This document shows positions 35,132 to 44,746 of a DNA stretch of 64,000 bases, piece by piece. Under the pieces are notes generated by a model that was not told the origin of the DNA, searched no databases, and was given only the letters and a program-made list of their open reading frames with translations. Location of the stretch: the NCBI RefSeq assembly GCF_023822065.1, contig NZ_CP084930.1:2372001-2436000 (forward strand). Direction: 5' to 3'. The translations under genes were made by a program, and so were the position numbers. Position 1 is the first letter of the stretch. Each line of letters begins with the position of its first letter. This DNA is from Sphingomonas morindae (GTDB taxonomy: Bacteria; Pseudomonadota; Alphaproteobacteria; Sphingomonadales; Sphingomonadaceae).

Positions 35132-38100
35132 AAGCGGGCTCTTCATTCTCGAGTTCGGGTGCAAGCGGGGCCGTCGCGCGGCGGTGCGCGAGGCTGAAGA
35201 CGACGGGCACGAAGATCAGCGTCGCCAGCGTGGCGCAGATCAGGCCGCCGATCACCGCGCGGCCGAGCGGCGCATTCTGCTCGCCGCCCTCGCCCAGGCC
35301 GAGCGCCATGGGCAGCATGCCGATGATCATCGCCAGCGCCGTCATCAGCACGGGGCGGAAGCGGGTGGCGCCGGCCTCCATGGCGGCGCGCGCCGCATCG
35401 CCGGTGGCGGCGAGCCGTTCGCGCGCGAAGCTGACGACGAGCACCGAATTGGCGGTGGCCACGCCCATGCACATGATCGCGCCGGTCAGCGCCGGCACCG
35501 ACAGCGGCGTGTGCGTCGCGAATAGCATCCAGACAATGCCGGCCAGCGCCGCCGGCAGCGCCGAGACGATCACCGCCGGATCGACCCAGGACTGGAAGTT
35601 GACGACGACGAGCAGGTAGATGAGCACGATCGCCCCGGCGAGGCCGAAGAGCAGGCCGGAAAAGGCGGTGTTCATCGTCTCCACCTGGCCGCGCAGGGTC
35701 ACCGTCGCGCCCTTGGGCGCCTGCGCCGCGCTCTGCCGGATCACCCGCGTGATCGCCGCCGCCACCGCGCCGAGATCGCGGCCCTGGGTGGTGGCGTAGA
35801 TGTCGAACACCGGCTGCACCGCATAATGCGAGACCACCGCCGCGCTCGGCGCCCGGTGCAGCGTTCCCAGCGCGCCCAGCATCTGCGCGGCGCCGGGCTG
35901 GCTGCCCGTGACGGGCAGCGCCTGGAGCTGGGCGAGGCTGTCGGTGCGATATTGCGGCGCCTGGACGACGATCGGATAGGACACGCCGTTCCTGGGATTG
36001 AGCCAGAAGGTCGGCGCGATCTGGAAGCTGCCGGCGAGATTGACCGAGAGGCTGCGCGTCACGTCATTCTCGGTGATGCCGAGCCGGCTCGCCTGGGCGC
36101 GATCGACATCGAAATCCAGCTCGGGATAGTCATCCGCCTGCTGCACGCGCACATCGGCGATGCCGGCGATGGGGGCGAGCCGCGCCGCCAGCCGGTGCGC
36201 GAAGGCCGCGCCCGCCGCGCGGTCCGGGCCCGAGATCTGCACGTCGATCGGCGCGGGGGCGCCGAAATTAAGGATCTGGCTGATGATGTCCGACGGCAGG
36301 AAGGAGAAGGTCGAGCCGGGGAAGTGATCCGGCAGCACCGCCCGCAGCGTCTTCACATAGGCCTCGGTCGGCCGATGCCGCTTGGCGAGCGTGATGAGCA
36401 TGTCGCCATCCTGCGGGCCGACGCCGCCGGTGTTGGAATAGGCGCGATTGATGCCGCTGACGGGCAGGCCGATATTGTCCACGATCGAGACCAGCTCGTC
36501 GGGCGGGATCACCGCGCGGATGCGATCCTCGATACGGTCGAACAGGGCGGCGGTCTCCTCGATCCGCGTCCCCACCGGCGCGCGGACATGGAGGTTGATC
36601 TGCCCGGCGTCCACGGTCGGGAAGAAGATGCGGCCGAGCAGCGGGATCAGCGCGAAGGACAGCAGCACCACCGCCGCGAAGCCGGGGAGGAAGCGCCGCC
36701 GCCGCGCCAGCGCGAAGCCGAGCAGCGCGACATAATAGGCGCGCACCGCCTCGAAGCCGCGCTCGAACCCGCTCTGGATGCGGCGCAGGGGATTGCGGCT
36801 GGCGGGCGTGCCGGCCATCGCGTCATGCTGCGCCATATGCGCTTCGGTGTGCGGCCCGGCATGGGCGCGCAGCAGGAAATTGCCCATGGTCGGCACCAGC
36901 GTGCGGCTGAGCACGAAGCTGGCGATCATCGCGAACACCACCGCTTCGGCCATGGGTGCGAAGAGAAAGCCCGCGACGCCCGGCAGGAAGAACATGGGCA
37001 GAAAGGCGATGCAGATGCACAGCAGCGAGACGAAGGCGGGCTGGACGATCTGGCGCGCGCCATCCAGGATCGCGTCGCGGACCGTCTTGCCCTGTTCCAG
37101 ATGCCAGTTGATATTCTCGATGGTGACGGTGGCATCATCCACCAAAATGCCCACCGCCAGCGCGAGCCCGCCCAAGGTCATGATGTTGAGCGTCTGGCCC
37201 GCCGCGGCGAGCGCGGCGATCGCCGCCAGCACCGCGAGCGGGATCGAGGCGGCGATGATGAGGGTGGAGCGCCACGAGCCGAGGAAGAGCAGGATCATCA
37301 GGCTGGTGAGCGCCGCCGCGATGGCGCCCTCGCGCACCACGCCGGATACCGCCGCCTTGACGAAGAGCGACTGGTCCGAAAGCGGCTGCACCCTAAGATC
37401 GGGCGGCAGCGTCTCCGCCAATCTGGGCAGCAGCGTCTTGACGCCATCGACGATCGCGATGGTGGAGGCGGCGCCGCTCTTCAGGATCGTCATCAGCACC
37501 GCGCGGCGGCCGTCCACGCGCACCACGTTGCGCTGGGGCGGCGATCCGTCGCGGACATGGGCGACATCGCGCATCAGCACGGTCGCGCCGTCCACCGTCT
37601 TGATCGGCAGCGCGTTGAGCTGGTCCACCACCGAGGGGCTGTTGTTCAGCCGCACATTATATTCGTAGGTGCCGATCTTGGTGGTGCCCGCGGGTACGAT
37701 CTGGTTCTGCTGCGCCAGCGCGGTGCCGACATCGGTGGCCGAGAGGTGGCGCGCCTGGAGCGCGGCTGGATCGAGATCGATCTGGATCTGCCGCTCCTTG
37801 CCGCCATAGGGCGAAGGCACGGCGGCGCCCTGGACCGACGCCAGCGCCGGCCGGATCTGATTCTGCCCGAGATCGAAGATCTTCTGCTCGGACAGGCTTT
37901 TGGACGACAAGGCCAGCTGCAGGATCGGCACCGTCGAGGCATTATAGTTGAGGATGAGCGGCGGCGTGATGCCGGGCGGCATCTGCTTGAGCACCGTCTG
38001 CGAGGCGGCGGTGACCTGCGCGGTGGCGGTGCGGATATCCACGCCGGGCCGGAAGAAGATCTTCACCACCCCGATGCCGGCGAGGCTCTGGCTCTCGATA

Positions 38101-38342
38101 TGATCGATATCGTTGACCGTGGTCGAGAGCTGGCGCTCGTAATAATAGACGACGCGGCCCGACATCTCCTCGGGCGGGAGGCCGCGATAGGTCCACACCG
38201 CCGCGATCACCGGGATCTTGATGTCCGGGAAGATATCGGTCGGCGTGGTGCGCGCGGCGATGCCGCCGCCCAGCACGATCAGGATCGCGAGCACCACGAA
38301 GCTGAGCGGCTTGCTGAGGGCGATCCTGACGAGCTGGAGCAT
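35121..38342 (-). CDS. RND efflux pump inner-membrane subunit (AcrB/MdtB type)
   Basis: A 1,073-residue permease. The first span is followed by TPTDIFPDIKIPVIAAVWTY, and the usual two halves with 12 spans are visible, including the conserved region GGLALAVGILVDDATVTIEN with the proton-relay Asp pair. It pumps substrates out using the proton gradient. The ATG at 38342 follows GGATGGA; the frame extends 17 codons upstream. The substrate cannot be told; the neighbouring two-component system probably induces the operon. Confidence 0.93.
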   Translation of the reverse strand: MLQLVRIALSKPLSFVVLAILIVLGGGIAARTTPTDIFPDIKIPVIAAVWTYRGLPPEEMSGRVVYYYERQLSTTVNDIDHIESQSLAGIGVVKIFFRPGVDIRTATAQVTAASQTVLKQMPPGITPPLILNYNASTVPILQLALSSKSLSEQKIFDLGQNQIRPALASVQGAAVPSPYGGKERQIQIDLDPAALQARHLSATDVGTALAQQNQIVPAGTTKIGTYEYNVRLNNSPSVVDQLNALPIKTVDGATVLMRDVAHVRDGSPPQRNVVRVDGRRAVLMTILKSGAASTIAIVDGVKTLLPRLAETLPPDLRVQPLSDQSLFVKAAVSGVVREGAIAAALTSLMILLFLGSWRSTLIIAASIPLAVLAAIAALAAAGQTLNIMTLGGLALAVGILVDDATVTIENINWHLEQGKTVRDAILDGARQIVQPAFVSLLCICIAFLPMFFLPGVAGFLFAPMAEAVVFAMIASFVLSRTLVPTMGNFLLRAHAGPHTEAHMAQHDAMAGTPASRNPLRRIQSGFERGFEAVRAYYVALLGFALARRRRFLPGFAAVVLLSFALIPLLGRIFFPTVDAGQINLHVRAPVGTRIEETAALFDRIEDRIRAVIPPDELVSIVDNIGLPVSGINRAYSNTGGVGPQDGDMLITLAKRHRPTEAYVKTLRAVLPDHFPGSTFSFLPSDIISQILNFGAPAPIDVQISGPDRAAGAAFAHRLAARLAPIAGIADVRVQQADDYPELDFDVDRAQASRLGITENDVTRSLSVNLAGSFQIAPTFWLNPRNGVSYPIVVQAPQYRTDSLAQLQALPVTGSQPGAAQMLGALGTLHRAPSAAVVSHYAVQPVFDIYATTQGRDLGAVAAAITRVIRQSAAQAPKGATVTLRGQVETMNTAFSGLLFGLAGAIVLIYLLVVVNFQSWVDPAVIVSALPAALAGIVWMLFATHTPLSVPALTGAIMCMGVATANSVLVVSFARERLAATGDAARAAMEAGATRFRPVLMTALAMIIGMLPMALGLGEGGEQNAPLGRAVIGGLICATLATLIFVPVVFSLAHRRATAPLAPELENEEPAYAE

Positions 38343-38450
38343 GTTCCATCCGAAGCCTGACGCGCCGGCCCAGAGCGCCGCCCTCTGCGACACCGGTCCG
38401 CTCCGCGCGCCTCTGCCTCCTCGGCGGCCGCGTGACGACTGAAATGAATG

Positions 38451-39824
38451 TCAGGTCGCGGCGGGCTCCGGCGCGGATGCGGGCGCAGCGCGGATGCGCG
38501 CCACCAGCCCCGGCGCCGCGTCCGCCAGCTCCAGCGTGAAGCCATGGATATGGACGATCGCCCCGACCACGGCGAGGCCGAGCCCGCTGCCCTCGACACC
38601 CGCGGCGCCGCGCGCGCGGTGAAACCGCCGCAGCACCGCCTCGCGCTCGTCGGGCGGGATGCCGGGGCCGTCATCGATCACCTCGATCAGCACCATGGCC
38701 GCACAGGCGCGCGTGCGGAGCGTCACGGCCCCTCGCGCGAACTTGCTGGCATTGTCGACCAGATTGGCGATCGCCTCGAACAGCAGCGCGGGATCGGCCT
38801 CGATCGGCGGCACCGGCGCGACGCGGCTGTGCAGCACCACGCCGCGATCCTCGGCCAGCGGCGCGTAAAGCTCGGCCAGCTGGGCGAGCAACGGCGCAAG
38901 ATCGATCGGCCGCAGCCCCGATCGCCGGCCCGCGGCTTCCAGCTCGGACAGGCGCAGCAGCGCGGCGAAGCGCGCGATGACATGATCGAGATCGGCGATG
39001 GCGGGATCGAGCAGCGCGCCCTGACCCGGCGGGGCCGCCGCCGCGCGGGCGCGGTGCAGCGCCGCGCGCACCCGGGTGAGCGGCGTGCGCAGATCGTGCG
39101 CGATCGCGTCCGTCGCCGTCTTCACCTGCGCGACCACGCGGCCGACCTCCTCCACCATGTGGTTCACCGTCGCCGCGAACTGGTCCAGCTCGTCGTGCCG
39201 CCCGGCGATCGGCATGCGCTGATCGAAGGCGCCCGCCGCGATCAGCCGGCTCGCCCGTGCGAGATCGCGCACCCGTCGCAGGGTCGGCAGGCTGAGCGCG
39301 ATCGCGGCCGAGAGGATCACCAGCGTCCCGCACAGCCCGCTCACCACGAGGATGAAGAGCAGCCGGCGGCGCAGATCGCGGATCTGGGTGATGTCGCGGC
39401 CGAGAATGATCGTCTCGCCGGTGGCGGCGCGCACCGCCAGCACGCGCACCGGCCCGTGATCGCCCGGCCGCGCCTCCAGGTTGAACGGGCGCCCCGGCGG
39501 CTGCGGCGAGATCAGCCGGATATTGCCCGCGATCAGCGTGCCATCGCGGCTCTGCAGCGCGAAATAGCTGAAGCCCGGCGTGGCGCGCGCGATCTCGGCA
39601 TCGATGCGGCGCGGCAGGGCGGCGGCGGGCACCGCCAGCAGGATGCGCGCGCGGGCGTGGAGGATGCGATCGCTGCGCAGCGTCAGCTCGTGCGCGGTGA
39701 GCCCGTAGCTGAAGCCGAGCGTTGCCCAGAGCCCGGCCAGAAAGAGCGCGCCCAGCAACAGGGTGAGCCGGAAGGGCGTGGTGGCGCGCACATCGCGCCA
39801 GCGCAGCCGCTCATCCCGGATCAA
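38451..39824 (-). CDS. Sensor histidine kinase of the efflux-linked two-component system
   Basis: About 457 residues. Two membrane spans flank a periplasmic sensor of about 120 residues; a HAMP-like segment (LRRVRDLARASRLIAAG), the His box IAHDLRTPLTRVRAAL, an N box (NLVDNASKFA) and G boxes (DDGPGIP, GSGLGLAVV) follow. I chose a TTG at 39824 with GAAGGA upstream, which overlaps the response-regulator stop by 14 bases; no ATG fits. It lies next to, and reads in the same direction as, the RND operon. Confidence 0.87.
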   Translation of the reverse strand: MIRDERLRWRDVRATTPFRLTLLLGALFLAGLWATLGFSYGLTAHELTLRSDRILHARARILLAVPAAALPRRIDAEIARATPGFSYFALQSRDGTLIAGNIRLISPQPPGRPFNLEARPGDHGPVRVLAVRAATGETIILGRDITQIRDLRRRLLFILVVSGLCGTLVILSAAIALSLPTLRRVRDLARASRLIAAGAFDQRMPIAGRHDELDQFAATVNHMVEEVGRVVAQVKTATDAIAHDLRTPLTRVRAALHRARAAAAPPGQGALLDPAIADLDHVIARFAALLRLSELEAAGRRSGLRPIDLAPLLAQLAELYAPLAEDRGVVLHSRVAPVPPIEADPALLFEAIANLVDNASKFARGAVTLRTRACAAMVLIEVIDDGPGIPPDEREAVLRRFHRARGAAGVEGSGLGLAVVGAIVHIHGFTLELADAAPGLVARIRAAPASAPEPAAT

Positions 39825-40485
39825 GGCGATATCCTTCGCCCTTGACGGTGACGATCGCCGAGGGCGCGCCGGGGGCATCGATCTTGCGCCGCAGCCGCGC
39901 GATATGGACCTGGATGAGATTGGGGCCGGGATCGAAATGATACTGCCAGACCTGCTCGAACAACATGCGCCGGCTGACCACCGACCCGGCGTGACGGAGC
40001 AGGAATTCGAGCAGCTTGAACTCCATCTGGAGCAGCTTCACCGGCCGGCCGGCGATCGTCACCACGCGCAGGATCAGGTCCATCTCGATCGCGCCGGCGC
40101 GCAGCCGCGTCTCGGTGGCGCCCTGGCCGCGGCGCAGCAGCACCTCGATCCGCACCGCCATCTCGGTCGGCACGAAGGGCTTGGTGAGATAATCGTCGCC
40201 GCCCGCGCGCAGCCCGGCGATGCGTTCGTCGACATCGCCCAGCGCGCTGAGCATCAGCACCGGCGCGCGCACGCCCGCGCGGCGCAGCGCGGCGATCACC
40301 GACAGGCCATCGGTATCGGGCAGTAGCCGATCCAGCGTGATTGCATCGAAGCGCCGATCCAAGGCGGAGGCGAGGGCGGCCGCGCCGCTCTCGACCCAGT
40401 GCGGCGCATGGCCGTGCGCGCGCAGCGCCGTCACGATCTCATCGGCCGTCGCCGGATCGTCCTCCACCACGAGTATCGCTGCCAT
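39811..40485 (-). CDS. OmpR-family response regulator
   Basis: A 224-residue regulator with an intact receiver (acidic pocket EDD at 8-10, phospho-Asp about 52 in ITLDRLLP, Lys in LTKPF) and an OmpR-type winged helix ending DAPSAIVTVKGEGYRLDPG. It pairs with the histidine kinase that overlaps its 3' end, and is predicted to control the RND efflux operon downstream. It sits just after the mot operon but is separated by a 160-base gap. Confidence 0.93.
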   Translation of the reverse strand: MAAILVVEDDPATADEIVTALRAHGHAPHWVESGAAALASALDRRFDAITLDRLLPDTDGLSVIAALRRAGVRAPVLMLSALGDVDERIAGLRAGGDDYLTKPFVPTEMAVRIEVLLRRGQGATETRLRAGAIEMDLILRVVTIAGRPVKLLQMEFKLLEFLLRHAGSVVSRRMLFEQVWQYHFDPGPNLIQVHIARLRRKIDAPGAPSAIVTVKGEGYRLDPG

Positions 40486-40646
40486 GGCAAGACCATAGGA
40501 GCCGGACGCGGCCGCGCCAAGCAGCGGCGGAGGGCGGGCGGGGCTGGCGCCGGATCAGCGGCAAGTCCGGAGCATGGCGCGAGCCGGCCGGCGAGCGGTC
40601 TGCCCTCGACACGCACCGCCGCCCGCCGCTTCGATCCAGCGACGCG

Positions 40647-41078
40647 CTACAGCATCGAGGCCTGGGTGATGACCACGCGCGAGACGAGGCTGGGGCCGTA
40701 GACCTGGCGGCTGGCGTCGCGCACCACCGCGCGGAACACCGCCAGATCGGGCAGCAGCCCGTCGCGGCCGCCGGCGATGGGCGCCTTGAAGGTGCGCAGA
40801 TTGACCGCGTCGAGCAGGAGCGGGAGATTGGCGCGGACGCGCTTCTCCTCGATGCCGGGTATCTCGAGCTGCGCGTCGAACGCCACATAGCCGAGCAGCT
40901 GGCCGTCGCGGCTGACCAGGGGCGCGTTGATCGTGCCCGTCGCCACGAAGACATTGGGGCTGTCCAGGCGCAGCACCGGCCGGCCCTGCAGCAGCGCGGC
41001 GAGCGTATAGGCCGATCCGCCGCCCAGCAGCATGCCGGCGATCAGCATCGCCGGGATCAGCATCAGCAATTTCACCAT
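40647..41078 (-). CDS. FliL-like membrane protein downstream of motB
   Basis: 143 residues with one N-terminal span (LLMLIPAMLIAGMLLGGGSA). The periplasmic part reads NVFVATGTINAPLVSRDGQL, then RVRANLPLLLDAVNLRTF and ends SLVSRVVITQASML, a pattern like FliL domains and like the protein at 29833-30240. It starts 12 bases after motB, closing the motA-cheY-motB operon, which supports a role at the stator. Not the main FliL, which is at 26326-26868. Confidence 0.65.
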   Translation of the reverse strand: MVKLLMLIPAMLIAGMLLGGGSAYTLAALLQGRPVLRLDSPNVFVATGTINAPLVSRDGQLLGYVAFDAQLEIPGIEEKRVRANLPLLLDAVNLRTFKAPIAGGRDGLLPDLAVFRAVVRDASRQVYGPSLVSRVVITQASML

Positions 41079-41090
41079 GGCGGGCCCCGA

Positions 41091-41963
41091 TCAGAAGCGG
41101 AAATTGAGATCATGCGGCACCGCCGAGCCTTCGCCGATAAGGACGAGCGTGACGCGGCGGTTCTCGGGCCGATCGGGCCGGTCGGCGTAGATGGGTTCGG
41201 TGCCGGCCTTCCCGGTGATCTCGGAAATCCGGTCGGGCGCGAGGCCGGCGGCGGTGAGCGCGGCGCGGGCGGCGAGCGCGCGCGCGGTGGAGAGCTGCCA
41301 GTTGGCGGCGCTCTGCGGCCCGCCACGCGCATCGGTATGGCCCTCGATCGCGATCTGGACGGGCGCGGAGAGAAGCTTGGCGGCGACCTTGGCGAGCAGC
41401 GCGCGGCCATAGCCGTTGAGCTCGGCCGTGGTGCCGACGAACAGGGTCTGCCGCGCATTGTCCATCAGCTGGATGCGCACGCCGTTCTGCGCCGGCTCGA
41501 CCTTGACCGAGGCATTGGCGCCGGGCGCGTCCGCGGGCGGTTCCAGCGCGATCCGCATCTCTTCCGCGAGGATGCGCTGCGAGGCTTCGGGGATGTTGGC
41601 GGTGCCGCCGCGCGAGGCGCCCGATCGCCCGGCCTCGTCGCTGGGCGTGCCGAGCGCATGCTCGACATCGCCCTGCGCGCGCCGCCGGCGGCCACCCACG
41701 CCGGCGTCGGACCCGGGCTGGTCCGTCTGCGTGGTGATGGGCGAGGAGACGCTGGTGGTGGAGAAATATTCCGCCAGCCCCTTGTGCCGCCCCTTGTTGG
41801 GCGAGGAGAGCAGCCAGAGCAGCATGAAGAAGGCCATCATCGCCGTGACGAAATCGGCATAGGCGACCTTCCACGCACCCGTATGGGCGGCGCCATGAGC
41901 CTTGGCGCGCCGGCGCCGAACGATGATGTTCGGCGCCGCCTCCGCGTCCGGACGGCGGCTCAT
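41091..41963 (-). CDS. motB: Stator protein MotB
   Basis: A 290-residue stator subunit. The single span AYADFVTAMMAFFMLLWLLS carries the proton-binding Asp at residue 37. The C-terminal OmpA-like peptidoglycan-binding domain has QIAIEGHTDARG and NRRVTLVLIGEG. It anchors MotA to the cell wall. Together with motA it lies in an operon with a CheY-like gene between them. Confidence 0.95.
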   Translation of the reverse strand: MSRRPDAEAAPNIIVRRRRAKAHGAAHTGAWKVAYADFVTAMMAFFMLLWLLSSPNKGRHKGLAEYFSTTSVSSPITTQTDQPGSDAGVGGRRRRAQGDVEHALGTPSDEAGRSGASRGGTANIPEASQRILAEEMRIALEPPADAPGANASVKVEPAQNGVRIQLMDNARQTLFVGTTAELNGYGRALLAKVAAKLLSAPVQIAIEGHTDARGGPQSAANWQLSTARALAARAALTAAGLAPDRISEITGKAGTEPIYADRPDRPENRRVTLVLIGEGSAVPHDLNFRF

Positions 41964-41994
41964 CGGTCGGGACCGGTCGGCGCCGTCGCGCCGC

Positions 41995-42384
41995 TCATAC
42001 CAATTCCCCGAACACGCGCTCGATCTTCTCCTTCAGCGCCGCCGGGGCGAAGGGCTTGACGACATAATTGTTGACGCCAAGCGCGGCGGCCTTCTCGACG
42101 ATGTTCCGCTCGGCCGATCCGGTGAGCATGATGAAGACGGTGCGCGCCAGCTGCGGATCGCCCCGCACCGCCTCGAGAAACTGGAGGCCGTTCATGCCGG
42201 GCATATTATAATCCGAGATGATGAGGTGGACGCGATCCTCCTTGATCGACGCGAGGGCCTCCTCGGCGCCCGGTTTGTCCCGCACGTCGCGAAAGCCGAG
42301 ATCCTGCAGCGCGCGCCGGATCATCGCGCGCATGCTGGCCTGATCGTCAACCACCATCACCCGTATCGCAGAGGTTTGAACCAT
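41995..42384 (-). CDS. CheY-type chemotaxis response regulator
   Basis: A 129-residue single-domain receiver. Asp13 and Asp14 of the acidic pocket, phospho-Asp58 in IISDYNMPG, Thr88 and Lys110 in VVKPF are all present, so it should be phosphorylated normally. Its place between motA and motB suggests that it acts on the motor (FliM) directly, as CheY does. No cheA or cheW is found in the window. Confidence 0.9.
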   Translation of the reverse strand: MVQTSAIRVMVVDDQASMRAMIRRALQDLGFRDVRDKPGAEEALASIKEDRVHLIISDYNMPGMNGLQFLEAVRGDPQLARTVFIMLTGSAERNIVEKAAALGVNNYVVKPFAPAALKEKIERVFGELV

Positions 42385-42447
42385 GTCTGGGCCTCGAAAA
42401 CGGTCAGGGGCCCCGCCGCCGGGCGGGGCGCGGCGCGGAAGGGCTGG

Positions 42448-43335
42448 TCAGGCGGCCTTGGCGAGCTGGAGCTGGTTCTGCTTCTCCTGCATCGCCGCCT
42501 CCAGCTCGGTGAAGGACGGCGCGAAGTCCGAGGGTGTCATCCGGCGCCCGAGTTCGATCGCCAACTGGGTCGGCGCGCCCTGGGCATGGGCGACGATCGC
42601 GGTCTTCACGATGATATAGGGTTTGCAATCGGAATCGATGATGTGTTGCAGCTTGGACGCGATCGGCCCGACGAAGCAGTAGGAGAGCAGCACGCCGAGA
42701 AAGGTGCCGACCAGCGCGCCGCCGATCATGGCGCCGAGAATGTCGGTCGGCTGGTCGATCGAGTTCATCGTCTTGATCACGCCGAGCACGGCGGCGACGA
42801 TGCCGAGCGCGGGCAGGCCGTCCGCCATCACCTGCATCGCCTGGGCCGGCAGCAATTCCTCCGCGTGATGCCGCTCGGCATCGCCCTCCATCGCCTCGGC
42901 GAGCTGGTGGGGATCCTCCAGGTTCACCGTCATCATGCGGAGATAGTCGCAGATATAGTCGATCAGCTGGGTATCGGCGAGCAGCCGGGGATAGGCCGAG
43001 AAGATCGAGCTGGCCTTGGGATCGTCGAGATGGTTCTCGATCTGGGCGGCGCCCCCCTTGCGGAACAGCAGCAGCAGCGAGAAGAGCATCGAGAGAAGAT
43101 CGCGATAATCGCTTTCGCGCCAGTGCGGGCCGCGGAACACCATCAGCGTGCCAGCCCAGGCCTTCTTGATCGTGCTGGTGGAGTTGCTGAGCATGAAGGC
43201 GCCCGTGGCGGCGCCGGCGATGGCGAGCATCTCGTGCGGGAGGGCGCGCGCGATGACGGCGATATTGCCGCCCGACATCATGAAGCTGCCGAAGACGCAG
43301 ATCAGGATCACCGCGACGCCGATACCGTTGAACAT
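42448..43335 (-). CDS. motA: Stator protein MotA
   Basis: A 295-residue inner-membrane stator subunit with four spans. Conserved segments include GAFMLSNSTSTIKKAWAGTL, the charged cytoplasmic loop with RHHAEELLPAQAMQ and the channel helix ADGLPALGIVAAVLGVIKTM. It works with MotB to convert ion flow into torque. It opens the motA-cheY-motB-FliL-like operon, with a CCTATAA element on its strand about 43 bases upstream. Confidence 0.95.
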   Translation of the reverse strand: MFNGIGVAVILICVFGSFMMSGGNIAVIARALPHEMLAIAGAATGAFMLSNSTSTIKKAWAGTLMVFRGPHWRESDYRDLLSMLFSLLLLFRKGGAAQIENHLDDPKASSIFSAYPRLLADTQLIDYICDYLRMMTVNLEDPHQLAEAMEGDAERHHAEELLPAQAMQVMADGLPALGIVAAVLGVIKTMNSIDQPTDILGAMIGGALVGTFLGVLLSYCFVGPIASKLQHIIDSDCKPYIIVKTAIVAHAQGAPTQLAIELGRRMTPSDFAPSFTELEAAMQEKQNQLQLAKAA

Positions 43336-43377
43336 GAGCCCATCCGCTGTTTCGATGTGGCCGAGGCCATGCTCCCC

Positions 43378-43384
43378 TTATAGG
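43378..43384 (-). promoter_or_regulatory. CCTATAA flagellar element before motA
   Basis: The minus strand reads ATCCTATAAGGGG. It lies in the divergent motA/flaF gap. The flaF element on the plus strand is about 95 bases away, each pointing to its own gene. Confidence 0.5.
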
Positions 43385-43473
43385 ATGATCGCCCGCCTTC
43401 GCGTGTGTGGGCGCCCGCTTTCCTTCGCGGCTGCGCGTCTGTCGCCGCCTCGCCGCCGGCCGCGCCGCGATCC

Positions 43474-43483
43474 GCCTATAATG
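43474..43483 (+). promoter_or_regulatory. CCTATAATG flagellar element before flaF
   Basis: GCCTATAATG lies 26 bases before the flaF start codon, on the flaF strand. Upstream sequence is GC-only, with no TTGACA-like -35 box. Confidence 0.5.
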
Positions 43484-43508
43484 ACGCATGGCCAGAGAGA
43501 GGAAGGCA

Positions 43509-43895
43509 ATGTCCCTGGATGCATATCGCCAAGCCCGCGTCTTCTCGGAGACGCCGCGCGCGGTGGAGTATCGGCTTGTCAGCGAAATCACGCGCGATCT
43601 GGTGCAGGCGCGCGACACGGCGCTGCGCGGCGGGGCGCTGATGGCGCTGCTGGCGCGCAACCGGGAGATGTGGCTCGTCTTCTCGGCCGCCTGCGAGGAT
43701 GACGCCAACGGCCTGCCGGTGGCGCTGCGCGCCGGCATCATCTCGCTGGCGCTGTGGGTGGATCGCCACACCAGCGCGGTGATGCGCGGCCACGAGACGG
43801 TGGAGCCGCTGATCGACGTGAACCGCGCCGTCATGGCGGGGCTGGCGGGCGAGGGCGCGGCGCCGTCCCCGTCCGAGGCCCGCACCGCGGCCTGA
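43509..43895 (+). CDS. flaF: Flagellin biosynthesis regulator FlaF
   Basis: A 128-residue helical protein starting SLDAYRQARVFSETPRAVEY, with EITRDLVQARDTALRGGALM and a RNREMWLVFSAACEDD segment, all typical of FlaF. In alphaproteobacteria FlaF helps flagellin synthesis and secretion and works against FlbT (encoded at 55219-55614). I chose ATG 43509 since GAGGAAGG lies just upstream; an ATG at 43488 is in frame but unsupported. Confidence 0.9.
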   Translation: MSLDAYRQARVFSETPRAVEYRLVSEITRDLVQARDTALRGGALMALLARNREMWLVFSAACEDDANGLPVALRAGIISLALWVDRHTSAVMRGHETVEPLIDVNRAVMAGLAGEGAAPSPSEARTAA

Positions 43896-43938
43896 CGGGG
43901 CGCGCGCGGCGCGCGGCCTTCACGCCCGCCGCCGGCGA

Positions 43939-44736
43939 TCAGCCGAAGCTCTTGATGAGCGAGCCCGCCACCAGCGCCCAGCCATCCACCAGCACGAAGA
44001 AGATGATCTTCATCGGCATGGAGATGGTAATCGGCGGCAGCATCATCATGCCCATCGCCATCAGCACCGCCGAGACGGCGAGATCGATCACCAGAAAGGG
44101 CAGCAACAGCAGAAAGCCGATCTCGAAGGCGCGGCGCAGCTCCGAGATCATGAAGGCCGGCGTCACCGTCGCGAGCGGCAGCCGCGCCGCCGGCTGGGGC
44201 GGCTGTTTGGACAGGCGCGTGAAGAGCGCCAGATCCTGCGATCGGACATGCTTGAGCATGAAGGTCTTGAACGGCGCGGTGGTCGCCTCGATCGCCTGCG
44301 CCTCGCTGATCTTGCCCGCCGAATAGGGCGCCACGCCCTGGTTCCACGCGGCATCGAAGGTGGGCGCCATGACGAAGAAGGAGAGGAAGAGCGCGAGGCT
44401 GATCAGCACCGGATTGGGCGGCACGCCCGGCGCGCCGATGCCGGTGCGCAGGAGCGACAGCGCCACGACGATGCGCGTGAAGCAGGTGACCGTCATCAGG
44501 ATGCCGGGCGCGAGGCTGAGCACGGTGAGCGCCAGCACCATCTGCATCGCCCGCGCCGAGACCGAGCCGCCGCCGCCGGCGGCCGCCGCATCGGCCATGG
44601 TGCCCGCGGCATGGGCGGCGGCGGCGAGCGGGCCGGGCTCCGCCAGCGTGGCCGATCCGCCCGCCAGCAGGGCGAGCGCCAAGGCGGAGCGGAGCAGGGC
44701 GCGCCGCCGCGCGGCGGCCGGCCAGGAGGGGCGCAT
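43939..44736 (-). CDS. fliP: Flagellar type III export protein FliP
   Basis: A 265-residue export-gate protein with a cleavable signal, then four spans. Conserved parts are MVLALTVLSLAPGILMTVTC, FTRIVVALSLLRTGIG and PFLVIDLAVSAVLMAMGMMM. It forms the core of the export gate with FliQ and FliR, which are encoded on the opposite strand at 46150-47167. It is last in a fliN-fliO-fliP operon. Confidence 0.95.
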   Translation of the reverse strand: MRPSWPAAARRRALLRSALALALLAGGSATLAEPGPLAAAAHAAGTMADAAAAGGGGSVSARAMQMVLALTVLSLAPGILMTVTCFTRIVVALSLLRTGIGAPGVPPNPVLISLALFLSFFVMAPTFDAAWNQGVAPYSAGKISEAQAIEATTAPFKTFMLKHVRSQDLALFTRLSKQPPQPAARLPLATVTPAFMISELRRAFEIGFLLLLPFLVIDLAVSAVLMAMGMMMLPPITISMPMKIIFFVLVDGWALVAGSLIKSFG

Positions 44737-44746
44737 CGCGAAGCTC

